Of a DNA stretch of 48,458 nucleotides, positions 20,483 to 31,200 are shown piece after piece (the first letter of the stretch is position 1; each line of letters opens with the position of its first letter). Origin of the DNA: Zygnema cylindricum (taxonomy: Eukaryota > Streptophyta > Zygnematophyceae > Zygnematales > Zygnemataceae); the NCBI GenBank assembly GCA_037447655.1, contig JBBHKE010002442.1, forward strand, positions 124,377 to 172,834, in the 5' to 3' direction. The notes beneath the pieces were generated by a model that worked only from the letters and a program-made list of their open reading frames with translations, had not been told where the DNA came from and ran no database searches. The translations under genes were made by a program, and so were the position numbers.

Positions 20483-20625
20483 CACTCAAAACATTTTTTC
20501 TCCGTGCACACATGTAAGATTGTTAATCCGACGGCTGCGATTGAAAGGTTAGATTCTCAGCTTCGTATTGGCGGTCTCCCACAGAAAATCTGACATGTGT
20601 GTACGGAGAAAAGATGCTTTAAGTG
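20483..20625. mobile_element. MITE-like element with 33-bp inverted ends
   Basis: The left arm at 20483-20515 (CACTCAAAACATTTTTTCTC then CGTGCACACATGT) is inverted at 20593-20625 (ACATGTGTGTACGGAGAAAA then GATGCTTTAAGTG) with few mismatches. 143 bp overall, no coding capacity. The target-site duplication is not clear. Confidence 0.6.
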
Positions 20626-20699
20626 TAGAAAAAACATTAACCCTAATAACGATCCACGGTGTAGTTTCGTGTATCCCCCCCAACGAATGATTTTTTCGC

Positions 20700-20838
20700 C
20701 ACTTAAAACAATCTTTTCTCCGTACACACATGTCTCCTTGTAGCACCGACGGTTGCGATTGAAATACAGAATTCTCACCTTCCGATTGGCGCTTTCCATT
20801 TGAAAATCGGATTAGTGTGCACGATTAGTTGCGGGGGG
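20700..20838. mobile_element. second MITE-like copy
   Basis: The left arm at 20700-20733 (CACTTAAAACAATCTTTTCT then CCGTACACACATGT) and interior (CGACGGTTGCGATTGAAA, CTCACCTTCCGATTGGCG) match the element at 20483. The right end is degraded (TTAGTGTGCACGATTAG). Confidence 0.5.
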
Positions 20839-21897
20839 GGGGGACTCTAGTAGCGATACAATGTTGTACTGGTGGGATTTCTGGCGCATTTCAGACGGTC
20901 AAGTTCGCGGAATTCTTCAATATATGTTAATTTGTCGTATGTTTGCCATATGTCGGTCGTTTGTCGTATTATGGTATCGAGCGAGCCCCCATACAAGTGT
21001 GGGGCCTTCGGCACCTCTCGGCACCCCGCGCCGACATTCGGCACCTCTTGGGATCGGGTACGAGAAATAGGGTTTTGGGGTTGGGGTTGTTTTTTTAATA
21101 AAAGAAAAACAAAAACAGGAAAAATAAACCCTAAACGAGCGGTCGCGGACGTCTTCGGCACCCCTGGGGGGCAAAAAGTCGCAAGATTCCGGTAGGTCTC
21201 TTGTACTACACCGTGAATCGCTATTACGGTACATGACGCTACTTGGGGTACCTCTTTTATTTTGGCAAATTCTCAAATAGAATAAAGTACGCTAAATGTT
21301 TCTGAACGTTATTTGAGGTACTCCGCTCAATACGGTTCATAACTGTAATTTAGTGCCCTTTTAAATAGTGTGATGCACGGACTGTCATATCCGTACTATT
21401 TCGTACCTTTTTAAATATAAAAGTAGAGAAAAAATAATATTTTCCGGCAGACGCGGATGTGGCAAAAACGCTACGGCGTACGGTTTGAGCTATTCCGTAC
21501 AAACACATATTTTAGTGTTTAGATATTATGGCCCGACAATGAATACAAAACAATTTACAAATTAGAGTGAATGATAAATTAGTATCATTGTGTACCCTAA
21601 AAAACCCAATTTACAGTAAAGTACGCTAATTGTTTCATTACGCTATATATTTTATTACGCTAATAGCGATTCACGGTGTACTGTACACCGCCAATCGCTA
21701 TTAGAGTATTAACGCCAATTCGGTGCCCCTAAATTTTGACCCCAAAACCTGAAATAGAATTAATAACTCTATTTAAGGACATGGACCATAATCTGCCACG
21801 TCTCAGGTACTAGATTAAAATCAATAACGCTAATTTTTTTTTGACTTTATTTAATCCTTGACTCTAACAGCAAGTGTTGGGTATCGAGGACCCATTG
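20839..21897. other. no gene seen; repeats of a TAATAGCGATTCACGGTGTA word
   Basis: Holds inverted and direct copies of a 20-bp word (21207-21226, 21661-21680, 21684-21703), a G run at 20833, and an AGGGTTTTGGGGTTGGGG stretch at 21068. No coding domain seen. Confidence 0.55.
21661..21703. repeat. 21-bp inverted repeat (palindrome)
   Basis: TAATAGCGATTCACGGTGTAC, one base, then its inverse with two mismatches. The arms recur elsewhere in the window. Confidence 0.85.
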
Positions 21898-22030
21898 CCG
21901 ATATTCGATATGTATCAAATTTCAGGTACCCGATATTCGATATATCGCTTCGATATATCGAATTTCAAATTATCGCGATTTATTGCCGATATATCGCCAA
22001 TATGTCGTATCGCCGATATATCGAGGCTTC
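21898..22030. repeat. CGATATATCG-rich palindromic cluster
   Basis: Many TATCG/CGATA words in about 130 bp, several forming CGATATATCG palindromes (21938, 21953, 22014). Confidence 0.85.
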
Positions 22031-22263
22031 TTTAAAAAAAAAAAACTTGCTAGTCAATTCTCTAAAGAAGAGAAGGACAGGTGTGAAAGTGGTGGAGGAT
22101 GTTTTTTTTGTTTTCACGGAGACTGTGAACCGAAAATTGCAAATCTGAAATTGTAAATTGAGTAATTGAGAACCACAAACTGAGAAAAGAAAACAAAGTG
22201 GTTTTGGAAACAAAACAAATGATTGGAAACTGCAAATTGAGAGGATTTTTTTTATGTCCATAG

Positions 22264-23012
22264 TTGTACCGTAAGCATTTGTGGTATTGCTGCTGCCAGC
22301 GATACTAGCTGCAGGCATTGCTATGGCTATAGCTGTTGCCAGTAGTACTAGCTGTTAGCAGTACTACTGCAGTTGCCAGTAGTATTAGTGTTGCCAGTAG
22401 TACTAGGTGCAGCTGCCAGTAGCTGCCAGTAGTATTAGTGTTGCAAGTAGTACTAGGTGTTGCCAGTAGTATTAGTGCTGCCAGTAGTACTAGGTGCTGG
22501 CAGTACTACAGTTGCCAGTAGTATTAGTGGTGCCAGTAGTACTAGTAGGTGGCAGTACTACTGCCAGTAGTATTAGTGTTGCCAATAGTACTGCCTACTG
22601 CCTGTTGGAATACTATTGCAGTTGCCAGTATATTAGTGCTGCCAGTAGTATTGGAAACAAAAAAATTATTGGAAACTGCAAATTGAGAGGATTTTTTTTG
22701 CTATTGCTGCTGCTAGTAGTACTAGCTGTTGGCAGTACTACTGCAGCTACTAGTAGTATTAGTGCAGCTACCAATAGTATTAGTGTTGCCAGTAGTACTA
22801 GCTGTTGGCAGTACTATTGCTGCTAGTAGTATTAGTGCAACTACCAGTAGTATTAGTGTTGCCAGTAGTACTAGCTGTTGGCAGTACTATTGCTGCTAGT
22901 AGTATTAGTGCTGCCAGTAGTACTAGCAACGCCATTAGTACTAGCAACTGGCAGTACTACTGCCAGTAGTATTAGTGTTGCCATTAGTACTAGTTGTTGG
23001 CAGTACTATTGT
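22264..23012. repeat. 18-bp GCCAGTAGTA satellite with higher-order copy
   Basis: Variants of GTTGCCAGTAGTATTAGT in tandem, mixed with the partly inverse GGCAGTACTACTGC. The leader ATTGGAAACTGCAAATTGAG at 22222 recurs at 22668, so a block of about 446 bp has itself been duplicated. Confidence 0.93.
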
Positions 23013-23169
23013 GTTGAAAAGTGATATTTTGTATTCTACCTTTTTTGAGTCCTGCAGTTCTTATACTTGTCGTAGTCACTGAGAATTGACACGCAGCCAT
23101 AGCTGTCTTAGACATATGAGAGGATAGATAGAAGACAAAGCTCGTGCAAAAGTTAAGTAGCCACAAATA

Positions 23170-23250
23170 TGCTTTAATCCTGTAACCTCCGGACGAAGGC
23201 CGTACGGAATAGGCGCCCGCCTTATCCGTTAGGTCTTGATGTTTCGTTGC
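23170..23250 (-). pseudogene. tRNA-Arg-like sequence (decayed)
   Basis: The minus strand reads ACCTAACGGATAAGGCG, very close to the D-arm/A box of plant tRNA-Arg, followed at the right spacing by GGAGGTTACAGGATTAAAGC where GGTTCGAATCC would be expected. The B box and acceptor pairing are lost, so this is a tRNA pseudogene or the head of a tRNA-derived SINE rather than a working tRNA. Confidence 0.5.
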
Positions 23251-23651
23251 ATACATTGTACTTCATAGTTATTTAAAGTAATATACACGACATATTTCAT
23301 TGAACATCTTACGAAAAGAAACGCAACATGGAACGTATGGTACCGCACGAAATGCAGTACTGCACAAATTAAATGAAACAAACATTTAATATCAACAGAC
23401 AAAATTAAATGTCGCGATCAACGGTTCGTAAAGCAAGAATGTATTTCACGCGGTTAACACGGAATGTTGACCGTCGAAATTCAACGGTCAACACGGAACA
23501 TTGACCGGTGAGATTCAACGACCAACATTTATTCGACGCGCCGTCAGATCCAACGTCTGAAATCGATCGTCGTAGAAAAAACGGACGGCACGCATGAGTG
23601 CCAGTATGCAGGAACAACTATCTGGGAGCAGTTCGACGAAATGGGAGAAAA

Positions 23652-24130
23652 TGACACGTGGCATCATCCTATTGGATGACCGGAAGAGAAAGGGACAGAC
23701 TGACGTTGACCTAACCTATTAGCCACGTGGCAGACCGGAGTGGTGCCGAATATGTCCGTAGATAAAGTACGACGACTTCTGTACTTTATATGTACGATAA
23801 TTAGGGTACTCTATTTTGATTGGTTTAGAATAGCTATTAGGAGTTTTTCAGGACTTAGAAAAACATTGAAAAGTCCTCTCTCTCCTAGAGGCCATCTGAA
23901 CAAATATGTTGTCTTTGAACAACCATAACCTAATGCTCAGGTGAGCAAATTCAGTGATTCTTTTTGCAACGGACTCAAGGGAGTCCAAGCTACATATTGG
24001 TGTAGTCATTAAGAGTTTTTTCTACCCAGTGTGGGACTTATTCATCGTCAAAGTCAAAAGTGCATATACTATCCTAGAGGCTTCACGTAAGCTGGACATT
24101 TTGTGTACCAATGGAGGTCCCAGAATTACA
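23652..24130 (+). repeat. LTR of copia family D
   Basis: Homologous end to end to 40679-41154: TGACACGTGGCATCATCC against TGCCACGTGGCGCCACAT at the start, GGTGAGCAAATTCAGTGATT and CTTTTTGC in the middle, ATCCTAGAGGCTT, and ACAGAATTNCA at the end. About 479 bp with TG...CA ends. It is followed by element sequence. Confidence 0.7.
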
Positions 24131-24815
24131 TGTAATGGGCCCACCATGTAGGGTGCCCATTTTTAATGGAACAGGGTTCATTTATTGGGAAACCATGATG
24201 AGGGGTACATTGTTTGAAACGGCTATGGGGCATTGTGAGTGGCCGTGTGCGTCGGCCATCCGCTAAATTGGGAGTTCCACTAGGGTTTGGAGGATCTCGG
24301 TTTACTAGAGGATCTGCAGGGGCAGAGGGGGTGGAGGATGTTGCAGAAAGCACCATGTTGGACAAAGGGAAGGAGAAAATAACACCGATGGCTAGTGGAT
24401 CGGCTCCGAAAGCACCAGTTCAAAAAACAGAGGCGAATGATATTGAAATCTAGGATTTCAACAATACCGTGGCGACTCATTTTATTCTTGGGCGTCTCAC
24501 TCAAGGAGTGGCTACACCTCATCTTCATGTGGAGAGGGCAGACGAGGTTTGAGAATCTCTTGTCGACATTTACAAGAGCAGTACGATTTAGCAACAGAAG
24601 CTGGCATATCAGAAGGTACAGACATATGTGTACAATGGGGGAAATATGTTAGATTTTTGTAATGATTTGACTGGGTTATTCATGAAGTTAGAAAGTGCAG
24701 GGAAAAGGGAGACCGAGAAAGAGAAGGTGAACAATTTGCTAATGAAACTCCAAGATGATTATGAGAACATTGTTTACACGGTCGATGATTTTTTTGACGG
24801 AAATCATTTATTCTA
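24131..24815 (+). pseudogene. gag: copia gag remnant (family D)
   Basis: Broken frames read ATHFILGRLTQGVATPHL, SLVDIYKSSTI, LAYQKVQTYVYNGGNMLDF, then an open piece NDLTGLFMKLESAGK, KEKVNNLLMKLQDDYENIV. The spacing of these blocks matches the copia-type gag domain (W-x-x-L...L...L-x-x-L-P-x-x-Y). Stops interrupt at about 24451, 24551 and 24587, and it ends at TAA 24814. Zinc knuckle and pol are absent. Confidence 0.65.
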
Positions 24816-25870
24816 ATTTGATTTTTAAAGGGTTTTAATTTATTCTATTTGAGAATTTGGGTAAAAAAACGGGGTACCGCAATTAGAGTCATTGACGCTA
24901 ATAGCGATTCACGGTGTACTATCGCATCATACATGGCACTGTACAAAAACGAAAGGCCCTTAACAACCAAAGGGCAAAGCACCGGGTCGCCCGCGACTAT
25001 TATTTTATTTTGCACGCGTCGATATGAATCAGGAATACGAATCGATTGTGATTTCTATCTTTTTGTCGTAAGGTACATTTATGTACTGTGCCGTACCATA
25101 GGACCAAATTTCAAGTACTATCGGTTAGTTTTTTATCGCTATAAATCCAATAACCGGTAATAATTAACGGTTATCTAACGGTGAGGGGGTCCCGATATGT
25201 CGCTCCGGAACCAACACAATTATCGCGGATAATAGTCGGTTTGTGGAGTTGTTCGCACGAAAAGTACGGAATGATGGTATAGAAATAAACTACGAAATTA
25301 CATTCGGATTAAAATTGTTAAAAGCGTACGCAAATGTCAAATTTATACATGCATACTATATCAGCGTATGAACTATAATGTTTTAAAACCCAAAATTTGT
25401 TTTACATAGGTTGATCAATAGCAAAGGGAGCGTCAAATAATATCATCGGGCAAAGACTTCATCGCGGTTGATGTCTCCCTCCAATCACATAAAGTAATGG
25501 TCTTCTGCACGCGTCGACAATTCGACATTATTAGATTTTTGTCGTAAAGTACAATCACTATTCCGTGCCGTACATCCAAATCTGCCATTCGATCCGTTTT
25601 CGTGTCATTTGGTCAAAGCTGAAAAACTGAAAACAGCACCGACCACGCGACTCTACAGTACGTGACATTTTCATTAAAATTCGGTGTGACCAAAATGCGT
25701 CGCCATACGACACTTTCAGCGACCACCCAAACGACGCATTGAGCTGGACCACATTCTCTGAGGAGAGGGAAAGCGCGTCTCATACGATATTTTTTCGCTA
25801 CCAAAATCTCGTATTTTTTCCAAGCCGGAAAACTAAAATCGGTAACCCTAATTACTCTTCAAAGTAGCCC
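24816..25870. other. no gene seen; repeats shared with 20.6-21.7 kb
   Basis: 24838-24925 is the inverted counterpart of 21190-21290 (ATTCTATTTGAGAATTTG, GGGGTACC, TAATAGCGATTCACGGTGTA). An internal direct repeat (GCACGCGTCGA...TTTTTGTCGTAA...CCGTGCCGTAC) occurs at 25012-25097 and 25507-25573. Confidence 0.6.
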
Positions 25871-28187
25871 GCAGGAATTGCTACGAGCCTACGAGAGTCA
25901 CTCTGACGTGACGTGACGTGGTTCAAATTTCGAAAGAAAGGGTCCTAAGGAAAGCCACAGTTTCAAAAGTCATTTTTTTTTAGAGATTTCATTTTTTTAG
26001 TGTCATTATGGGATTCGCTTTATTGTTTTAGTACTGTGATTGGAAGTTTTTTAAAACTTTTTAAGTTTGAGCTCATTTGAGTGGAGGAAAAAGTTTGATG
26101 TTAAAGAACAGACGGGGAAACAGAATACTAAACCCTAACCTTGCCACGTGGCAGCATGATAATAAGGTACAAAGCGAGGCTATTAATCGATGTGTTGTGC
26201 GAAAGAAATGTTGTTAATCCGTGATTGGTTAGGGTTGATGCTAAAATGTATTTAGGGTTGAAAAGCAAAATGTAGGGTTGAATAGTAAAATGTAGGGTTT
26301 AGAAGAAAAACGATTTAAAAGAAAATTGTAGGATTTAAAAGAAATTCGATGGGCGTGAAAACAATTTTTTTGAGATATAAAGCGCGTTTTAGGGTTTGAA
26401 GTCAAATTTTAGGGTTTGACGAGCAGTTAGGGTTTTAATTCCGAACTAGGGTATACAAACAAATTCCTGGGTTTGAAAAGCGAATTGTAGGGTTTAAACA
26501 ATGATCCCAAAAAATTCATCAACAATCTTGAGGTACTAAAGATAATGGGTTGCTCAAGTTTTATTTTTCTACATACCTAAATAAACCTAATAATTTGAAA
26601 TTTGAAAAACAATCTCGGTCGATGGTTGCGATGGCGGCAAATATCGACAAAATCTGCAAATAACGACCTAGAAAATTCACCATATAACTATAAACCGAAA
26701 TAGCTATTTACCGTGCGTCATAACCATCGACATACATCGTTGCATCATAGTAACAAATTTTTTGACGTCAGATGACGTCAGCATTAAGGTGTCCGACGCG
26801 CCTATAAAATAGAGTACATATTTTTTTTTTTCTGATGGTTTTAGGTCAATTAAGGTTCATATAACCCCTCAAAATTTAGGGGTTTTCTGTATGGCGCAAA
26901 AATACTGTGGAAAAGCTAAAAATGGCACTTGAAAGCTAAATACCTGACAAAAACCCTAAATTACCCTAACATCCACGATATAATCCTAAACGCCCTAAAA
27001 TACCTTTGTGCTAGTCGGTTACACATGGGAAAAACATTGACATTTTCCTTCTTTTATAATTTTTGTTTTGTTTTGTTTTTTAATATTTTTTTTGTAAAAA
27101 AATTGTAGTCATATCGGCAATAAATGTACGAACGGAACGTTCCACTGTCAAAACCCTGTACGGATGGAAATGTCGTACGACCGTGTGTCATTACCCTTTT
27201 ACAAATAAACGTTTAAACTGTTACATACCGTTTAAATGACTGTTTGGACGCTGAAATATTTTTGAGAAGTTAAACGATGCAATTTAAACAATACGTTGAA
27301 AGCTACAAGTATGTAACAATAATGCAACAAAACTTGAGATTTCTATCCCAAATAGATTTTCCGCAAAATCAATGGCAAATTCCATTGTATTAACGTGTCC
27401 ACTGTTGAAATTTTGATTAATTAATGCTCAAAGTTGAAATCGAACATCCATTGAAATGTCAAGTTTGATATGCAATTGATTTGTAAAATTGATTTCAACG
27501 GCCAACCATAAAATTCCTAAAGAAAACCGTCAATGTCGAAAATTATAGTTTGTGTTTCATTCAAATAAAAACTGTGAGGTAATTTTTGTCAAGGTTTATT
27601 GAGTTATTCACACTCTAATTGCAACCCGAGAGAGAACGTAAAAGTGTCAATAAGGTCATGAAGAGATACATTCCCAATTGATTTTGAATTGAGCACAAGT
27701 TTGTGAGGGTTCAAATTATTTTAGTGATATTGTTTAACAGTTTAAACTATTTCAGGTTTAGGGGGGAAGGAAAGTTTGGTTGGTCAGTTGGTCACCAATC
27801 AGTAGTAATAGTATAAGAATTATATGTAGTAGTTAGTTAGTAGTTAGTTCGGTGGAGTTGGTGGTATGCTCTATAGACATGTTGCAAATTTTCTTATTTG
27901 TGCATTGGGAATTTTCACCATTGTGTCTCCTAAATTTACAAAATCAAAGTTTAAAGGAAAAATAAGATACAATTTTGAATAGCTGCTGAGTGGTTTCCGC
28001 GATGTGGTGTCCGCTGATGAGCATAAGTTTTTTTTGCACATTGAAATATTTTACCATTGTTTTTCATGTTTTTACATTACGCAAATTCTAATTTAGAAAT
28101 TTTGATAGGATCTCAAATAATCGTTTAGTGTTTTTTCGCAGATGTGGTATCTCATGGCCAGTATTTGGAGCAAATGCTGTTTTTTCT
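25871..28187. other. intergenic/upstream region of the LRR gene
   Basis: No coding domain seen. 26226-26500 contains repeated TAGGGTT words. A promoter or transcription start for the LRR gene cannot be pinned down from the sequence. A possible acceptor (TTTTTTCGCAG, ending 28141) just upstream of exon 1 hints at an earlier exon. Confidence 0.5.
26226..26500. repeat. degenerate TTTAGGG-containing repeat
   Basis: At least eight TAGGGTT or TAGGGTTT words, spaced irregularly by about 20-45 bp. They resemble the plant telomere unit but are too sparse for a telomere block. Confidence 0.65.
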
Positions 28188-28254
28188 ATGCTTATAGCCG
28201 CCATGGCTTTAATGAAAGGCACGATGTCTGTCAACGTGGATTCCGAGCAGGCGG
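28188..28254 (+). CDS. LRR gene exon 1, signal peptide
   Basis: ATG 28188 gives MLIAAMALMKGTMSVNVDSE, a short hydrophobic leader, ending GCGG before GTGAGA (28255), phase 1. The frame is open back to 28092 and adds WPVFGANAVFS, so a longer leader from an upstream exon (acceptor ending at 28141) is possible. The start is therefore tentative. Confidence 0.6.
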
Positions 28255-31200
28255 GTGAGAGAAAATCGATTCTCTTTTTTTACATTGATTTTCTTGATTC
28301 GTTAGGTTAGTGTGGAATTCATGTCGCAATGGTTTACATTCCAGTTTTAACCTCTCATGCGCTACGTTGATGGTATAACATACCGTATACATATACATAT
28401 AAATATATAGCATTTCAATCTTTAATTTCAATCTTCATGTCTACACCATAAGGAATTGTGTTATTTAAAGGTAGAAAAAACGTGTCTAAAAACATTTTAT
28501 CCTAATTTCATGGTAATTAGAGCCAGGCATCGGATTGTATGATTTACTAAATAGGTCAAACCTCTGACGCTGCAGCGTCCTAAGTAATCAAGCAATAATA
28601 TGCCTCTCTTATTCGATACATAATCCAATAAACTTAATTCTTTCCTTATTGCAACAATCTTTCCAAAACCCTGCTTTAATATTCAAAGGGTGGAGTGACT
28701 AACACACGCTTCCTCCAGGAATTTTTGCATCAAACTACTAGGGGTTTTACACCGTCGGTTTTCTATGCTACAAGTTTGCTTTATTCCACTAATGGTACAA
28801 CTTTCAGTTAAGGTGTTTTGTAGGGTAACTAAAGCAGTAAAATGTAGTTGGGTTATTGCACTTAAAACCGGCCGCCACTATTTTAGGTGCGGTATGTGTA
28901 CTATTTACTGCAGGTTGCGGTAAGTCGTTTCATTTCACTTGCCTGCCTCCTATACGAGGAAAGGGACGCGGATGTATGTTGCTATGTTTACCTATGTTTT
29001 GTTTAGGTGTTGACTTATTTACATTACACATCCCATTATGTAAACCTACGTTGTAGTGTGAGATCATTGTTTAAGTGTGTTCAGAAACCGCTTTTTTCCT
29101 TTTTTTCTACAGAATTCCGTCCGACTGCACATACATTTGTGGTGGTAGACTTTTTTAGTGTGAAATCCCACTATATACGAGTATTAAAAAATTCAGCGTC
29201 GCAGGCGAAGGGAAATGAACCTCTTGACCTTGTTTGTCGGTCAAAACATCCACTCTCGTGTTAACTTTATCAGTTTTGATTTTGAATTGCGCATTTAACT
29301 TGTGTTTTTGGGGAAACATTCTATCAGAACATCTAATGATCAACTATAGCTCAAATGCTTTACAAGATTCAAAAAACTTTCCTCCTGCCTTAGTGGTCGT
29401 TTTGTATACACGATAAGCATTTTGACATGATTACGCCTTGTCACGTAATCATTATGTTTCCGTTTCTGCTACTTAGAATTAGGATATTGGTTTATCCCCA
29501 GTCTGCTATTATGCAAATTATGATCTTTGTGTAATCTAAAATTTGTCACTATTGAACCGCACATTTTATAGATGTACCCTAAGTTTCACACAATTACTTT
29601 AGTTATTCGTCCTTCACCTTGTTAAGATCTTTTTTAGGGCTCTAGCATTTTCAGTATGTTTACCGACTACACTTTTCCAATCTAAATTTGTTTTCGGTTT
29701 ATGATCATTTGTTCGGTGCTTTCTGGGTTTAACCTCACTCGGACATGATTTACTGTGGATAAAAATTGCTTCGCAAAAAGTAGCATCTGGTAGAATTAAG
29801 GAGTTCTAATACTTGAGGGACACCTAGCTGTGAAGTGTAAACTATAATGAGGGTAAAACCAAATTTGCAAGGAAGAAAGTGTGCCTGCATGGCTATTTTA
29901 AATAGATACTTATACAATGTTGTTATGAAATATTTTCAAGCAATCGTGAAGTGGTGGGAAGACTGTAATCCGGAGGCTGACTTATATTTTTCCCCAAATT
30001 CTCACCTAATGTAAGTGGTTACTGGTGGTTAGATTTTACTGTGGGAAAATCCTGATTATAATTCTCCTTGCCTCCCTTTGATTCACTTGTATACTCTTGC
30101 AGATATCTTGCTGGACGTCCTTAAAACCCTGGAATGTCAGTATGGTAATGTTTCCAAAACGTGGAAGAAGTCTAACGACTGCTGCAAGTGGACAGGCGTG
30201 ACATGTGACCAGACTGGAAATGTGATTGAATTGTAATTTTTTTTTTCATTGGCCCTAGTGATTACACAACATAATAGATGTATTGTTTTTTTTTATGCCA
30301 TGTTAGTGGTCCTCCTTGTTTCCTCATGGACAATCAGAACATGCATATAAATGGTTTTTCGTTGATCAATTTTTGCTTTACCTAAATCATGATATGTGGT
30401 GAATAATTTAATTGAGTAAGCTTAATGTTGAGAAATAAGTTAGTATTCCAATTTGTGAAGCTCAAACATTCAGTTAGTTTCTTGAAATGATAACATTGGC
30501 CATGCGTCTTTAAATATACCTCTTTCTTTCGCAGGGTTTTGATCTCTGAAGCTGTAATACATCCGAATGGCACAATCCTTGTAAGGAATACTACTGTCCA
30601 TTCTGACGAGAGCTATCTTTTGATTGGAACTATTTCTATGAACATCTCCAAGCTCACCAGTCTTCAAATTTTGTGAGTAAAACGCTTCTGGCTGTCTTGT
30701 TTTTATACATCTCCTTCGACTAAATAATTTGGGCTTTCGAGGCTTTCAGCATGTAGGAACCACAGCTTTAACGTGCAATTTATCATACAGTTAGTAAAAT
30801 GTGAATCACCCTAAGCAAAAACTATCAACAATACGATATGTTTATGATATCGTAGCTCTCTATAGACAACTACTGCTCTAATGCAAGCATACATGTAAAA
30901 CTCCATGCTTGCAAGATATGGTTTATACTAATGTTGAAAACATCAATTTAATGGTATTTCCTATGATCAATACCTTGCTTTGATCTTGGGATTTGTTTAA
31001 GTGCCTTCAGTATTGTCATTGGATTAGTTGAGACTACTTCGCCTTCTTTTTACACCAAGAAAAAAATTTCTGTCCAGTTCCAAGAAAAAAATTGAAATTG
31101 CTAAGTCAATTTGACATATATTGGGGTGTATTTTATACCTATTGTTTGAGTTCATCCCGTAGTGAAAGCCTTTGTATACATATACTTTTGTTCACTATGA

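Noticed and set aside
22494-22826. Val/Ser-rich frame of 110 codons
   Set aside because: Lies entirely inside the GCCAGTAGTA satellite. The residue pattern follows the repeat.
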